Shown: positions 36,596 to 46,776, numbered from the stretch's first letter. The stretch: DNA of 64,000 nt from Pseudomonadota bacterium (GCA_023388175.1 JAEWGT010000017.1:1-64000); one strand, 5' to 3'. Notes: generated from the letters alone by a model not told the origin. A program made the numbers and translations.

Positions 36596-39142
36596 ATGTC
36601 CGACATTACGCTTTCAAAGGCCGTTCGCGCCAATCTGCTGTCGCTTCAGAACACTGCGGACCTGATGTCCAAGACCCAGGAACGGCTGGCCACGGGCAAG
36701 AAGGTTAACAGCGCGCTGGATAACCCGAGCAATTTCTTCACTGCTTCGGCCCTCAATGCCCGCGCTGGCGACCTCAATGCCCTCATGGACAACATGGCCA
36801 ACGGCATGAAGACCATCGAAGCGGCGGACAATGGCCTGACAGCCATCACCAAGAACCTTGAATCGATGCAGTCCACCCTGCGCCAGGCGCGGCAGGACAA
36901 GTCCTTCCAGGTGACCTCCTTCGACGTCACGGCCAATTCCGTCCTCAATATTTCCGGCGGCACCCTGCCCGACAACACCGAAATCCGGCTGGAGGAACCG
37001 TATGACGGCAAGAAGGCCATACTGACCTCCTCTGCCGCCTACACCGGTCCAGCGCTAAATGGCAGCCAGGCGGGCGGCGCACGCGCTGCCATCACCTGGA
37101 ACGCCAGCATGGCGGGAACCGTCGATGTCGTTGCCATCGACGGCATCGGTCTCGATCTGTCTGACCCAGCCATCACCGACGCGGGAACCGCACGCACCGC
37201 AATGCAGGCGCAACTCAATGCCTCGCAGCCAGGTGTCTATTCGGTCGCCGAAGCCGGCGGTGTCATTTCGGTCGAAAAGCTCGACACCGGCGCCGCTTCC
37301 CCTGTGGTTGAGCTGGGCGCTACCGCCGCAACCCCGGGCAGCGCCAAGTTCACCTTCGATCCGGTCCGCATGGGCACGACCATCGACGTTGATGGCACCC
37401 CGGTCACGGTTGCAGGCAATCTGTCGACCTTCACAAGCGCTTTGCAGACCCAGCTCGGCAGCGGCTATCTGGTATCGTCCGACGCGGGCACCCAGGAAAT
37501 CACCATTCGGGCCACGACGCCCGGCTCGACTGCCACGCCAGTGGTCACGGGTGGAGCGCTCGCTGCAACGGCCGCCTCATCCAACTTCCAACTCAGCAAC
37601 ACCGATGCGTTCTCGCTCGAGATTGACGGTCTTTCGTTCAACTTCGCTGCCGGAACCTCGGATGCCGACGTCGTCGCCGCCTTCCAGGCCGATGCGGGCT
37701 TTTCCGCCAACTGGAGCATCAACAGCGACGGCGCAGGTGCCTTCACCATCGTCTCCACCACGACCGGCGCAATCACGGCACCAGATGTCACCGCCACCGC
37801 GCTGAACTCCACTGAGTTCACGCTCAACATCACCGGCGCCGACACGCTGGTCATTGCCGGTGAAAACATTGCCATTGGCGCTGCCGACGATCAGGAGACA
37901 ATCCTGGGTACGGCCAATGCCGCCCTTGCCGCCACCGACTATCGCCTTGTCGCCGACGGCGCGGGCTATTCGCTCGTCAACATTGCCGGTGGCCCGGCAT
38001 TGGCTCCGGCTGACTTCTCCATCACTGGCGCCAACGTCACCTTCGGCACTGGCCCGACCGCCTCTGCGGCAGTGGACCCCACAGCAGAACCTGTCACCGG
38101 CATGCTGACGGAAAACGGTCTGGCGGAAGTAACGGTGAACACTGTTCCGGGTGGCGACGGTGCCACTGTCGAGAATTTCGCGGCTCCCGTCGACACAATC
38201 AACGTCACCTATGGCACCACTACGATGGCCCTCAACGTGCGTCGCGGTGCGGAAGCCGACATGGTCCAGAGCATGAACGACCAGTTCGCCATTGCCGGCG
38301 TGGGCGTCACGGCATCCTTTGTGAATGGCAACCTCGTCTTTGAATCCACCGCTGCGGAAGCCAAGACCCTTGCCGTTTCAGGCGCCACCGGCAGTGCAAT
38401 GTTCGGGCCGAACACCGTCAGCGTCGGCGAGGCCGCCGTGGCTCCACTCAATGCCACTCAGGCCGTCGACAAGTTCGTCGAGTTCATCAACCAGAACCAC
38501 TCGACGTCCATCCGCGCGTCCAACGACAATGGCCGCCTGCGCATCGAGAACCTGTCCACCACGGAAATGACTGTCGTTGCCGACAAGAATGGCAATGGCA
38601 ATACCACGCCGCACACGATCGGCGGCAATGCCGTCCGCTCCAGCCTGGCGCGGGAATTCAACGATCTCAAGAACCAGCTTGACCGCCTTTCGGACGATGC
38701 TTCGTTCAACGGTATCAACCTGTTGCGCGGCGACAATCTGCGCATCACCTTCAACGAGAGCGGCAATTCCTTCATCGAAATCCAGACCACCACTGGCGAC
38801 GGACTCAATGCCGCGACGCTGGACCTGCGGGACCTGGATCCGTCCGATCTCGACGCCGATAGCAGTATCGATGCGCTTCTGGCTGAGGTGAAGCTCTCGC
38901 TCAACGCGGTACGCACCCAGGCCTCCAAGTTCGGCTCCAACCTGTCCATCGTTCAGAACCGCCAGGATTTCACCAAGCGGATGATCAATACGCTGGAAAC
39001 CGGCGCCGCAAACCTGACACTGGCAGACATGAACGAGGAAGCAGCAAACCTGCTGGCGCTCCAGACCCGCCAGTCGCTCAGCTCCTCCTCGCTGTCCCTG
39101 GCCAGCCAGGCCGACCAGAGCGTGTTGCAGCTCCTGCAGTAA
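36596..39142 (+). CDS. Flagellin paralogue, very large
   Basis: 848 aa. Clearly a tandem paralogue of the upstream flagellin: the same termini (VRANLLSLQNTADLMSKTQE; DNPSNFFTASALNARAGDLN; SLASQADQSVLQLLQ) and the same order of inserted modules (for example IDVDGTPVTVAGNLSTF, LEIDGLSFNFAAGTSDADVV). Divergence is concentrated in the insertion. The ATG at 36596 follows AAGGAAAAGG. It could act as minor or regionally distributed filament subunit. Confidence 0.92.
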   Translation: MSDITLSKAVRANLLSLQNTADLMSKTQERLATGKKVNSALDNPSNFFTASALNARAGDLNALMDNMANGMKTIEAADNGLTAITKNLESMQSTLRQARQDKSFQVTSFDVTANSVLNISGGTLPDNTEIRLEEPYDGKKAILTSSAAYTGPALNGSQAGGARAAITWNASMAGTVDVVAIDGIGLDLSDPAITDAGTARTAMQAQLNASQPGVYSVAEAGGVISVEKLDTGAASPVVELGATAATPGSAKFTFDPVRMGTTIDVDGTPVTVAGNLSTFTSALQTQLGSGYLVSSDAGTQEITIRATTPGSTATPVVTGGALAATAASSNFQLSNTDAFSLEIDGLSFNFAAGTSDADVVAAFQADAGFSANWSINSDGAGAFTIVSTTTGAITAPDVTATALNSTEFTLNITGADTLVIAGENIAIGAADDQETILGTANAALAATDYRLVADGAGYSLVNIAGGPALAPADFSITGANVTFGTGPTASAAVDPTAEPVTGMLTENGLAEVTVNTVPGGDGATVENFAAPVDTINVTYGTTTMALNVRRGAEADMVQSMNDQFAIAGVGVTASFVNGNLVFESTAAEAKTLAVSGATGSAMFGPNTVSVGEAAVAPLNATQAVDKFVEFINQNHSTSIRASNDNGRLRIENLSTTEMTVVADKNGNGNTTPHTIGGNAVRSSLAREFNDLKNQLDRLSDDASFNGINLLRGDNLRITFNESGNSFIEIQTTTGDGLNAATLDLRDLDPSDLDADSSIDALLAEVKLSLNAVRTQASKFGSNLSIVQNRQDFTKRMINTLETGAANLTLADMNEEAANLLALQTRQSLSSSSLSLASQADQSVLQLLQ

Positions 39143-39172
39143 GCAGGGGCAGCTTCACGCCCGGGTAACCAG

Positions 39173-39195
39173 AAGGCGGGCCTCTGGTCCGCCTT
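39173..39195 (+). terminator. Terminator of flagellin 2
   Basis: Stem AAGGCGG with CCGCCTT and a 9-nt loop, followed by TATTG. Weaker than the flagellin 1 terminator. Confidence 0.65.
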
Positions 39196-39258
39196 TATTG
39201 TTCGGGGCCCATTCGCGGCCTAAAGTGTTTCGTCGTTGCAGAAAGTGGAGACGGGATC

Positions 39259-39684
39259 ATGGCGCTCAAAGTCGAGCTGAAGCCGGGGGAAAAGCTCCTG
39301 GTGGGCAATTGCATCATCACCAATTCGGATCAGCGCACCCGGCTCTTTATCGATGGTCGCGCACCCATCCTGCGCGAGAAGGACATCCTCACCGCCGAGA
39401 CGGCGAACTCGCCAGCCAAGCGCATCTATCTGGCGGTGCAGCTGATGTATATCGAGGATGACATCACCACGATGCGCGATGAATATTTCTCGCTCGTTGA
39501 TGAATTCGTTGCCGCCGTTCCCTCGGCAACAGAGACAGTTAACCAAATAAACAACGAGATATTAACCGGGCAGCTATACAAGGCTCTCAAGGCCGCCCAG
39601 AGGCTCATCGAGTACGAACAGGAACTTCTTTCTAATGTACCAACAAGGCGCGCAGGCTTACCAACAGACGGCGAAGGTCGTTGA
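39259..39684 (+). CDS. flbT: Flagellin mRNA regulator FlbT
   Basis: 141 aa. FlbT signatures: LKPGEKLLVGNCIITNSDQR, FIDGRAPILREKDIL, YLAVQLMYIEDD and LYKALKAAQRLIEYE. In Caulobacter, FlbT binds the flagellin 5' leader and controls mRNA stability; in rhizobia and Brucella it acts positively. It overlaps flaF by 50 nt. Confidence 0.93.
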   Translation: MALKVELKPGEKLLVGNCIITNSDQRTRLFIDGRAPILREKDILTAETANSPAKRIYLAVQLMYIEDDITTMRDEYFSLVDEFVAAVPSATETVNQINNEILTGQLYKALKAAQRLIEYEQELLSNVPTRRAGLPTDGEGR

Positions 39685-40000
39685 ATCCTCCCGTGAGCGT
39701 GAATCTGCGCTGCTCATGAAGGCGGCTGCTACGCTTCAGAAGGTCAGGGACGAGTGGCCCAACAGTTTTGACGACATGCCTGCAGCGTTGAACTTCAACC
39801 GCAAGCTGTGGTCGATCTTCATGATCTCGGTGACCAAGGAAGAAAGCCCCCTGCCCCAGGAGATCCGCCAGAATATCGCCAATCTCGGCCTGTTCGTGAT
39901 GAACCAGACGCGCGAAATGCTGCTTGAGCCGCAGCCGCAGAAACTCGAAGTTCTGGTTCGTCTCAATCGTCAGATCGCTGCCGGCCTGCGCGGCATGTAA
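39635..40000 (+). CDS. flaF: Flagellin synthesis regulator FlaF
   Basis: 121 aa. FlaF pattern: YQQTAKVVESSRERESALLM, LNFNRKLWSIFMISVT and PLPQEIRQNIANLGLFVM. It works with FlbT on flagellin production or secretion. It starts inside the flbT 3' end. Confidence 0.93.
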   Translation: MYQQGAQAYQQTAKVVESSRERESALLMKAAATLQKVRDEWPNSFDDMPAALNFNRKLWSIFMISVTKEESPLPQEIRQNIANLGLFVMNQTREMLLEPQPQKLEVLVRLNRQIAAGLRGM

Positions 40001-40025
40001 ATCCAATCCATATCGACCGTTCGAG

Positions 40026-40049
40026 GGCCCCGCATTGCGGGGCCTTTTG
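40026..40049 (+). terminator. Terminator of flbT-flaF
   Basis: Stem GGCCCCGC with GCGGGGCC around ATT, followed by TTTTG. Confidence 0.85.
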
Positions 40050-40102
40050 TTTTGGACCTTTGGCAGGCATCGCCCGCCCATCCCGCCGCATGACGGGCCA
40101 AC

Positions 40103-40132
40103 AAAAACCCCCCGGGCATGAATGCCCAGGGG
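40103..40132 (-). terminator. Terminator of the flgE-flgK-flgL operon
   Basis: On the minus strand, a 10-bp stem with one mismatch (CCCCTGGGCA with TGCCCGGGGG) is followed by TTTTTGTTGG, 25 bp after the flgL stop. Confidence 0.75.
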
Positions 40133-40156
40133 TCATGATTGGGATAGGGTTCCCGC

Positions 40157-42109
40157 CTAGAGGAAGTTGACGAGGCTGAGCTGGCTGACCATCGAGGTCA
40201 CCTGGTAGCTGGCGGTGAGGCGGGTTTGCAGCGCCATGATTTCCATGGCGACATCCTCCTTGCTGACCGTCTCGACATCGCTCAGCAGATTATCCAGTTG
40301 CGTCTTGTAATTGGTGTGCCGCTGGCTGGCCGCCTGCAGCGACGCGCGGGCCACACCCAGTTCCATGGTGACGATCTCGATGGACCCGCGTTCGGTATTG
40401 TGCGCTTCGGACAGTTCCAGCTGTTGCCGGCGCGCCATGGCGTCGAAGCGCAGCTTGGCCGGCTTGAGGTCGGCTGCATCAGGATCGGTGACGTTGCGGA
40501 CTTCGGGATAAGTCTCGACGCTCATCGCCGCCATGGTGCGGATCAGGCGCAGATAGCCGCTTTCATTGGCCTGCATGCCATAATTGACCCGGCCGGAATC
40601 CTCGATCGTGGTGTTGACGCTCTGGCGCGGATTGCCTTCTGCATCTGCCGCCTCCTGGGTCACGGAGCGGGTCAAGGCAGCCTGGAAGTTGGCAGCGGTG
40701 TCTCCGGGGGTCGCGCCGAGGGAAAATTGCCCCGCGCCGGCCTTGCCACTCACCGCTGTCAGGGTCACTTCCCGGGTCTTGCCGCCCGGCTCGGTCAGGG
40801 TCAGCGTCACCCGATCGCCGGGGGCGGCATCAGCGCCGAATGTCACGGAAAGCGTTGCGGGATCGCCCGAAAGCGTCGAGGTGACGCCACCTGCATTGGC
40901 CGAGGTCGAGCCGGCATTGCTGATACGGAAGCCATGATCGGGCGATACTGGCACATTCTCGCTGAGGGACACCACATTGCCAGCGCCGGAAGCGCTGAGC
41001 CGACCCATGCCGGTCGCCGACACAGCAGGGCTCTGCCCGCTATACCACATGACGGTATCCGTCTTGGTGGCGACGCGGAGCGAGGTTGAGGTTGCGGGAT
41101 CACCGGCAACGCGCAACACGGGTTCGCCTGCGCCATTGAAGAAATTCTGCGCGGCAGCATAGGTCGATGCGGCGGCAAGTTCGGTGTCGGCCGTGGCCGA
41201 CAGGGTGGCTTCAAGCGCCGACTGGAATGCCAGCGCTGTCTCGCCTTCCGTCTCGCCGATAACAAACTCGTTGGCCGCCCCTGTGGCATTGGCAGCATCG
41301 GTAGCGCGCAGGGTAATCTGCGTTTCCGTGCCGTCTGGCAGGGTGAAACCGAGTGTGATGGTCTGGTTCGGCTGGATCTGGTCATCCGGTGCAGCGCCGA
41401 AGGTAAAGGTGACCTGCTTGCCCAGCGGCAGCGCGCCGGGTTCCGGCTGGATCACCTCGACATTGCCACTGGTGCTCGACACGGTGGACAGCTTGAAGCC
41501 GAATGGATGCACACCGTCCTCGGCCAGCGTGACCACATTCGGCGTCAACGCGTCGATATCGGTCTGCAACCGGCCCAGCCCACTCAAGCCGGCATCCGCC
41601 GCCTTGCGCTCGGTCACGACGGTCTGGTAACCCGCACGTCCGCCAACGCCGTTGAGCAGTTCATTGGAGGTGGGCAAGGGCGCCTTGTCGGTGACCGAGC
41701 CCCCAAACAGATAGCGGCCGGCAATGTCGGAATTGAGCATGGTGACGATCTCGTCGAACCGCGCCTTGGACAGTTCCGGAATGGTCGCCATATTGATATT
41801 GCCGGTGCCATACTGGCCCTGCATGGCGGAGTTGCGGGCCTCCCCCTCCATCTTGTCGAAACGGGTCAGCGCATTGTCGAAGAAGGACAGGCGCAGCGCG
41901 ACGGTATCGATGCTGGCATTGTAGCCGGCAATGGTGCTGAGACGCGAGCGAACCGACAGCGAAACCGGCAGGTCGCGGCCCATTTCGGACAGCGTTTGCG
42001 CCTTGACGCCCGTCCCCAGCTGCATCTGCAGCGTGGCAAACTTGTCCTGCATCTTGGAGATGACACCGAAACCGGTTTGCAGGGGGAACATCGACTTGTT
42101 GACGATCAT
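40157..42109 (-). CDS. flgL: Flagellar hook-filament junction protein FlgL (HAP3), enlarged
   Basis: 650 aa, well above the roughly 300-350 aa of many FlgL proteins. N-terminal flagellin-like helix (ISKMQDKFATLQMQLGTGVK) and GRYLFGGSVTDKAP; C-terminal LEL-to-SYQVTSMVSQLSLVNFL helix. The central part contains a duplicated module (about residues 203-310 and 393-485), both with GF[KR][LI]S, a VTF(T)FGA strand and a TA.(A)FQ(S/A)AL helix. It connects the hook to the filament. It is the last gene of the leftward flgE-flgK-flgL unit, 14 bp after flgK. Confidence 0.9.
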   Translation of the reverse strand: MIVNKSMFPLQTGFGVISKMQDKFATLQMQLGTGVKAQTLSEMGRDLPVSLSVRSRLSTIAGYNASIDTVALRLSFFDNALTRFDKMEGEARNSAMQGQYGTGNINMATIPELSKARFDEIVTMLNSDIAGRYLFGGSVTDKAPLPTSNELLNGVGGRAGYQTVVTERKAADAGLSGLGRLQTDIDALTPNVVTLAEDGVHPFGFKLSTVSSTSGNVEVIQPEPGALPLGKQVTFTFGAAPDDQIQPNQTITLGFTLPDGTETQITLRATDAANATGAANEFVIGETEGETALAFQSALEATLSATADTELAAASTYAAAQNFFNGAGEPVLRVAGDPATSTSLRVATKTDTVMWYSGQSPAVSATGMGRLSASGAGNVVSLSENVPVSPDHGFRISNAGSTSANAGGVTSTLSGDPATLSVTFGADAAPGDRVTLTLTEPGGKTREVTLTAVSGKAGAGQFSLGATPGDTAANFQAALTRSVTQEAADAEGNPRQSVNTTIEDSGRVNYGMQANESGYLRLIRTMAAMSVETYPEVRNVTDPDAADLKPAKLRFDAMARRQQLELSEAHNTERGSIEIVTMELGVARASLQAASQRHTNYKTQLDNLLSDVETVSKEDVAMEIMALQTRLTASYQVTSMVSQLSLVNFL

Positions 42110-42123
42110 GGCTTCTTACTCCC

Positions 42124-43962
42124 TCAAGTCGAGGCAAACAGGGTGTCGAGCAATTCCTTGACCACCGACACCACACGGGCATTGGCGGCATAGGCGCTCT
42201 GCAACTGGATAAGGCGCGACATTTCCTCGTCGACATTGACGCCATATTCGGCGTCCATCTGCGTGACGATGGTGTCGAGCGTCAGCTGGCGGTTGTCACG
42301 GGCATTCATCGCCGTGCCGATGACCGAGCCGTGGTAGTTCATCATCTGGTCGATCAATTGCTCGACCGTGCCATTGAGCTGATAACGGCCGGCATTGGCC
42401 GTGGGCGAGCTGCCGGAGACGAAATTCATGCTCTCCAGCTGCTGCAGGATATATTCGGGCCGCGAGGCATCGCCCAGCGACACGCCCAGGTCGAACTGCA
42501 CCAGCAGGCGATTGTCGGCCAGCAAAGCGGGGTTGATGGCAATGCGGGACGCCAGCCCCATGATCTGCGGCGGCTTGCTGTCGAGATTATCGGTGAAGGC
42601 CGTATTGCCCTGATCCACGAACAGCGCAAAGCCCAGCTCGCCCGTCTGCGTTCCGGTAATATTCGACCGAGAGGTCAGGCCGGTGACATCGACCCGGCCA
42701 TTTGCACCATCGTCGAGCACCTGCAAGACACCCGCCGAGGGGCTGGTGATCGAGAGATTGCGCAGCTTGCTCTGCAGTTCGGCGGCGGCGGCATTGCTGT
42801 CGGAGAGGTCGACCGAAATGACACGCTGACCATTGGCATCCACATAGTCTTCGCCATTGGTGCTGTTGACGATGCGGACCTTATGATCCACGCCGTCACG
42901 CGTGTAATTGAGCATAATGTCATTGCCCGGCTGAAGCTGGCTGACATCGGCCAAAAGGCCCGTGGCGCCATTCGGACCGCTCGCAGCTGTCCCCGGCGTC
43001 GATTTGGTCGAGAACGCCATGGCCAGGCCACCGGCGATTTCGTCAAGCTGGTTCTGTGTTTCCACCAGGATCTGGTCGCGCAGCTGAATCAGGCCGGCAA
43101 GTTCGCCGCCCTGCAACACGCCCTGCTGCACCAGGTCGATCGTCAGCCCCGATGGTGTCGTCAAAAGCAGCGTGCCGACGCGGCTCTCCTCCGCATTCAT
43201 CGAGGTCTGCGTGGTGGGCGAGAGCGCGCCTGCCGTCTTGAACTGGAATGTGCTGACGCCATTGTCGAGCAGGCCGACACCCGAGCGCGTCAACAGCGCC
43301 ACCGTGCCATCAGGCCGGTAATTGGCCTGCACGTCGATGACCTCGGCCACCGATGCGACCAGCCGGTCGCGCTGGTCGAAAAGCGCGGCGCGGGCGGTGT
43401 CGGTCATGCCCAGGTCGAGCATGCGCTGGTTCACCTCGTTGAGCGAAACCAGCATCGCATTGACATTGGTGACATTGTTGGTGATGCGCGTTTCGGTTTC
43501 CTGGCGCAGCCCCTGCACCATGGAGCTCATCTCATTGAGCCGCTGCGCCATGGCCTGCGCCTCGGCGACGGCATTGGCGCGCGTGGAGTAATCGTCCGGG
43601 CTGGTGGTCAGCGCCTGCAAGGAATTCTTGAAGGAGCCGAACATGGTGTCGAGCGAACCGGCCGAGCCGGGCTTGCCCATGAAGCCCTGCAGCTTGTTGA
43701 GATAATTGGCCAGCACATCGGACTGCGCCGTGTCGGACACCTGGCGATTGTAGTAGGCCTGGAGGCTGGTGCTGAAGGCGCGCTGAACGCCGGCAGAACG
43801 CGCATAGGTGGCGTTGACCGAATTGTAGTCGATGACGTTCAGCGACTGCTTGTGATAGCCGGGCGTGCCGGCATTGGCGACGTTGCGGCTCAGGACCGTA
43901 ATGGAATCCTGATTGACCCGCAGGCCGGACACAGCATTTGAAAGCGACGACAGCAGACCCAT
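42124..43962 (-). CDS. flgK: Flagellar hook-associated protein FlgK (HAP1)
   Basis: 612 aa. Signatures: LLSSLSNAVSGLRVNQDSIT, RNVANAGTPGYHKQSLNVID, YYNRQVSDTAQSDVLANYLN and the C-terminal GVNVDEEMSRLIQLQSAYAA. It forms the first junction ring on the hook. ATG at 43962 (MGLLSSLSNA) is preferred to an ATG 15 nt upstream. Size is only slightly above normal, unlike FlgE and FlgL. Confidence 0.94.
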   Translation of the reverse strand: MGLLSSLSNAVSGLRVNQDSITVLSRNVANAGTPGYHKQSLNVIDYNSVNATYARSAGVQRAFSTSLQAYYNRQVSDTAQSDVLANYLNKLQGFMGKPGSAGSLDTMFGSFKNSLQALTTSPDDYSTRANAVAEAQAMAQRLNEMSSMVQGLRQETETRITNNVTNVNAMLVSLNEVNQRMLDLGMTDTARAALFDQRDRLVASVAEVIDVQANYRPDGTVALLTRSGVGLLDNGVSTFQFKTAGALSPTTQTSMNAEESRVGTLLLTTPSGLTIDLVQQGVLQGGELAGLIQLRDQILVETQNQLDEIAGGLAMAFSTKSTPGTAASGPNGATGLLADVSQLQPGNDIMLNYTRDGVDHKVRIVNSTNGEDYVDANGQRVISVDLSDSNAAAAELQSKLRNLSITSPSAGVLQVLDDGANGRVDVTGLTSRSNITGTQTGELGFALFVDQGNTAFTDNLDSKPPQIMGLASRIAINPALLADNRLLVQFDLGVSLGDASRPEYILQQLESMNFVSGSSPTANAGRYQLNGTVEQLIDQMMNYHGSVIGTAMNARDNRQLTLDTIVTQMDAEYGVNVDEEMSRLIQLQSAYAANARVVSVVKELLDTLFAST

Positions 43963-44028
43963 GAAACCGGCCCTCAACCTCGGGGGCGGCCCGGAACCGA
44001 AGTCCCGGGCCGATTAGTCCTGTCCGGC

Positions 44029-46776
44029 CTAGCGGACCATGTTCAGGGCTTCCTGCAACATCTCGTCGGCGGTGGAGATGATGCGGGTTGCCGCCGAATA
44101 GGCCTGCTGGGTGATGATCAGCTTGGTGAACTCGTCGGAAATGTCGGTATTGGAGGCTTCAAGTGCGCCACCGATAATGCCGGTGCCCGACAGGTCGAAG
44201 ATTGGCTCGCCCGATTCCGAGGTCGACTGATAGACGCCGCCATCGAGACGCTTCAGCGAATTGACACCATTGAACTGGGCGGTCACCACCTGCGCCATTT
44301 CGATGCGCTCACCATTGGAATAGGTGGCAACGACACGACCGGCATCGGTAATGGCGACGGACAGGAATTCACCCGCGCCATAGCCGTTCTGGTTGAGTGT
44401 CGACACCGTGACCGTGCCGTTCACATCGGCGAACTGCGAGACGCCATTGGTGTCATGCTTGAGATCGACATTGCCGATATAGACGCCGTTGACCGACAGG
44501 TCCTGGATGGTGCTCTGCGGCACGCCAGCGCCGACCAGCGAACCATTGCCACCGAACTCGTAGGTCTGTCCGGTGCTGGTCCAGGCGGTTGCGCCGCCCA
44601 CTGCATTGCTGTCCGAAAGGTAGAAGAGCTGCCACTGGTCGGTGCCGCCCGCGGCAACGCTATCGACCTTGGCCCACCGCATCTGCACGTTTACCGGCGC
44701 ACCATTGCTGGCATAGACGGTAATGGCGCCGCCCGAGATGGACTGCGAAATGAACCGGTCGGCATCTGCGGCAGTGATATGGTCGATCGTGCCGGTTTCG
44801 GCCTCGAACGTACCAGCCACGCCCAGCGTATTGGCGGCCGTGCCGGTAATTTCCACGTCATAGTGATAATTGCCGTCAAAGGCGATACGGACCTGGCCGG
44901 CTTCGTAGGTCACGCGGGCATTGGCCGCACCGGGACCGCCATTGGTCTGCAGATCGGCCTGAATATCGGCCAGGACATCAGCCAGAGACTGGCCGGCATT
45001 GATCTCCACAAGACCCGCACCGGTCGCATAGCTGCCGTCGGTGTCAAACCGGTAGGAGCGGGTGATATTGCCGACGGTGATGGTCATGCTGTCGCCATTG
45101 GTCAGCAGCAGGTCGGCCGGCAGGTTTTCTGGCGTGATGGCGCCGTTGGCGATCGAGTTATGCGGCCCCGAGCTCAGGCCAAGCAGATCGCCGTTCAGAG
45201 CACCATTGCGGGTGGTGAGGAAGGACAGCGGCTGGGTATTGGTGGTCCCGGCCGAAATCTCCACCATACCGTTGCGCAGCTTGGCAGTGACGGTGCTGTC
45301 GCCGGTGAGGGTCCGCAGCTCGTTCTGGATGGCCGACATCATCGAGTTGATATTGCCCGTGGCGGAAATGGTGGTCTCGCCGGCGGTGGCCATGCTGTCG
45401 GCGACGCGTGCCCCCGGCGGATAGGTGATGGTCAGCTCGCCCGTACCGGCATTGTAATTGGCAACCGAGCCCGGGAATGCGGCCTGAACCGCATTGACCA
45501 GGCCTGCGCCGTCGGCGGTGTAAGGCGCGGCAAACGGAATTGTCGTGGCCGCCGGATTGCCGATCTGGAAGCCTCCGGCAGCATGCAGGGCCGCCAGGTC
45601 ATTGGCGCCGATCTGCAGCGTCGTCGTCGCAGAGCCGCTTACGAAGCCGGCATAGCCAGCATCAAAGGCCACAGTGCCTGTGCCGGAGGCCGCTGCCGTT
45701 GGCGACCATGCCGTCGTGTCGTAAGTGATGTCGAGATTGCCGGTCACCGCATTATAGGTGGCCGAAGTGCCTGCCGGCAGAGTGTCCTCGATAGCCTGAA
45801 CAAGGCCCGCCGCATCAGCCGTGTAGCCACCACCGAAGGGGACGGCCATACCGCCGACGCTGAGATCACCCGCGCCATGCAGGGCCGCGAGATCGGCATT
45901 CGGAATGTTGACGCGCATCGTGCTCGTTGCCGAACCCGCCGTGACGGCACCAAGATTCACCGCCGGATTGGCAACGCCATTGGTGTCGAAACGCAGATTA
46001 TAGGTCGCGCCGCCAATGGTGACCGTCAGCATATCGGCGTCGTTGACCACAGTATTGGCCAGCGCCGTGCCGACCAGATTGACACCTGTCGCGCGCGCCG
46101 GGACGGTCATCGTATTGTTGGGCGGAACGGCCGTGCCCGTCGTCGTGTGCGGATAATAGGGCGCGCCACCGACCGAGCTGTAGGCCCATGGCCGCAGCAG
46201 CTCGCTGTTCGGCGTGGTTGCATTGTAGCTGGCCGTCTTGGGCAATTGCGGCAGATTGGCCTGATAGTTGATGGTGCGGGTGACATTCGCCGGCAGGAAG
46301 GCATTGGAGAGCTTGATGACTTCCGGCACCGAGCCAGAAATATTGCCCGTGCCCGCATCGATCGGCAGACCCTTGAGGTAGTAGCCGGCGCCGTTGACCA
46401 AGAGGCCATCCTTGTCGATCTCGAAATCGCCGCGGCGGGTGAAGAAGTTCGATCCGGCAAAGACGGCATTGCCGTCGGACTGACCGACCTTGGGCTCGAC
46501 GACGAAGAAGCCGCCGGAATTGAGCGCCACGAAGGTCTCGTTGGAGTTGGTCTGGATATCGCCCTGAAGATTGTTGGTGGCGCGCGATTGCGCCAGCACG
46601 GCGCCCGGAACCTGCGACTTCAGCGGCGCATCGGGAATGAGATCGACGAAACTCGTTTCCATGCGCTTGTAGCCCACGGTCTGAGAATTGGCGATATTGC
46701 CCGAAATATTCTCCAGCGCATGCGCCTGTGCCCGCAGGCCGGTCACCGCACTGGAAAGAGCCCCATAGATACCCAT
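44029..46776 (-). CDS. flgE: Flagellar hook protein FlgE, greatly enlarged
   Basis: 915 aa, versus about 400-600 aa in common FlgE proteins. N-terminus: GIYGALSSAVTGLRAQAHAL, ENISGNIANSQTVGYKRMET. C-terminus: GGALEASNTDISDEFTKLII, TQQAYSAATRIISTADEMLQ. The middle contains a 100-residue direct duplication (residues 281-353 against 381-453): GSATSTMRVN/GSATTTLQIG, ADLAALHGAG/NDLAALHAAG, YTADAAGLVQA/YTADGAGLVNA, TGNLDITY/TGELTITY. It polymerises into the hook. A sigma-54-type site lies about 55 bp upstream. Confidence 0.93.
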   Translation of the reverse strand: MGIYGALSSAVTGLRAQAHALENISGNIANSQTVGYKRMETSFVDLIPDAPLKSQVPGAVLAQSRATNNLQGDIQTNSNETFVALNSGGFFVVEPKVGQSDGNAVFAGSNFFTRRGDFEIDKDGLLVNGAGYYLKGLPIDAGTGNISGSVPEVIKLSNAFLPANVTRTINYQANLPQLPKTASYNATTPNSELLRPWAYSSVGGAPYYPHTTTGTAVPPNNTMTVPARATGVNLVGTALANTVVNDADMLTVTIGGATYNLRFDTNGVANPAVNLGAVTAGSATSTMRVNIPNADLAALHGAGDLSVGGMAVPFGGGYTADAAGLVQAIEDTLPAGTSATYNAVTGNLDITYDTTAWSPTAAASGTGTVAFDAGYAGFVSGSATTTLQIGANDLAALHAAGGFQIGNPAATTIPFAAPYTADGAGLVNAVQAAFPGSVANYNAGTGELTITYPPGARVADSMATAGETTISATGNINSMMSAIQNELRTLTGDSTVTAKLRNGMVEISAGTTNTQPLSFLTTRNGALNGDLLGLSSGPHNSIANGAITPENLPADLLLTNGDSMTITVGNITRSYRFDTDGSYATGAGLVEINAGQSLADVLADIQADLQTNGGPGAANARVTYEAGQVRIAFDGNYHYDVEITGTAANTLGVAGTFEAETGTIDHITAADADRFISQSISGGAITVYASNGAPVNVQMRWAKVDSVAAGGTDQWQLFYLSDSNAVGGATAWTSTGQTYEFGGNGSLVGAGVPQSTIQDLSVNGVYIGNVDLKHDTNGVSQFADVNGTVTVSTLNQNGYGAGEFLSVAITDAGRVVATYSNGERIEMAQVVTAQFNGVNSLKRLDGGVYQSTSESGEPIFDLSGTGIIGGALEASNTDISDEFTKLIITQQAYSAATRIISTADEMLQEALNMVR

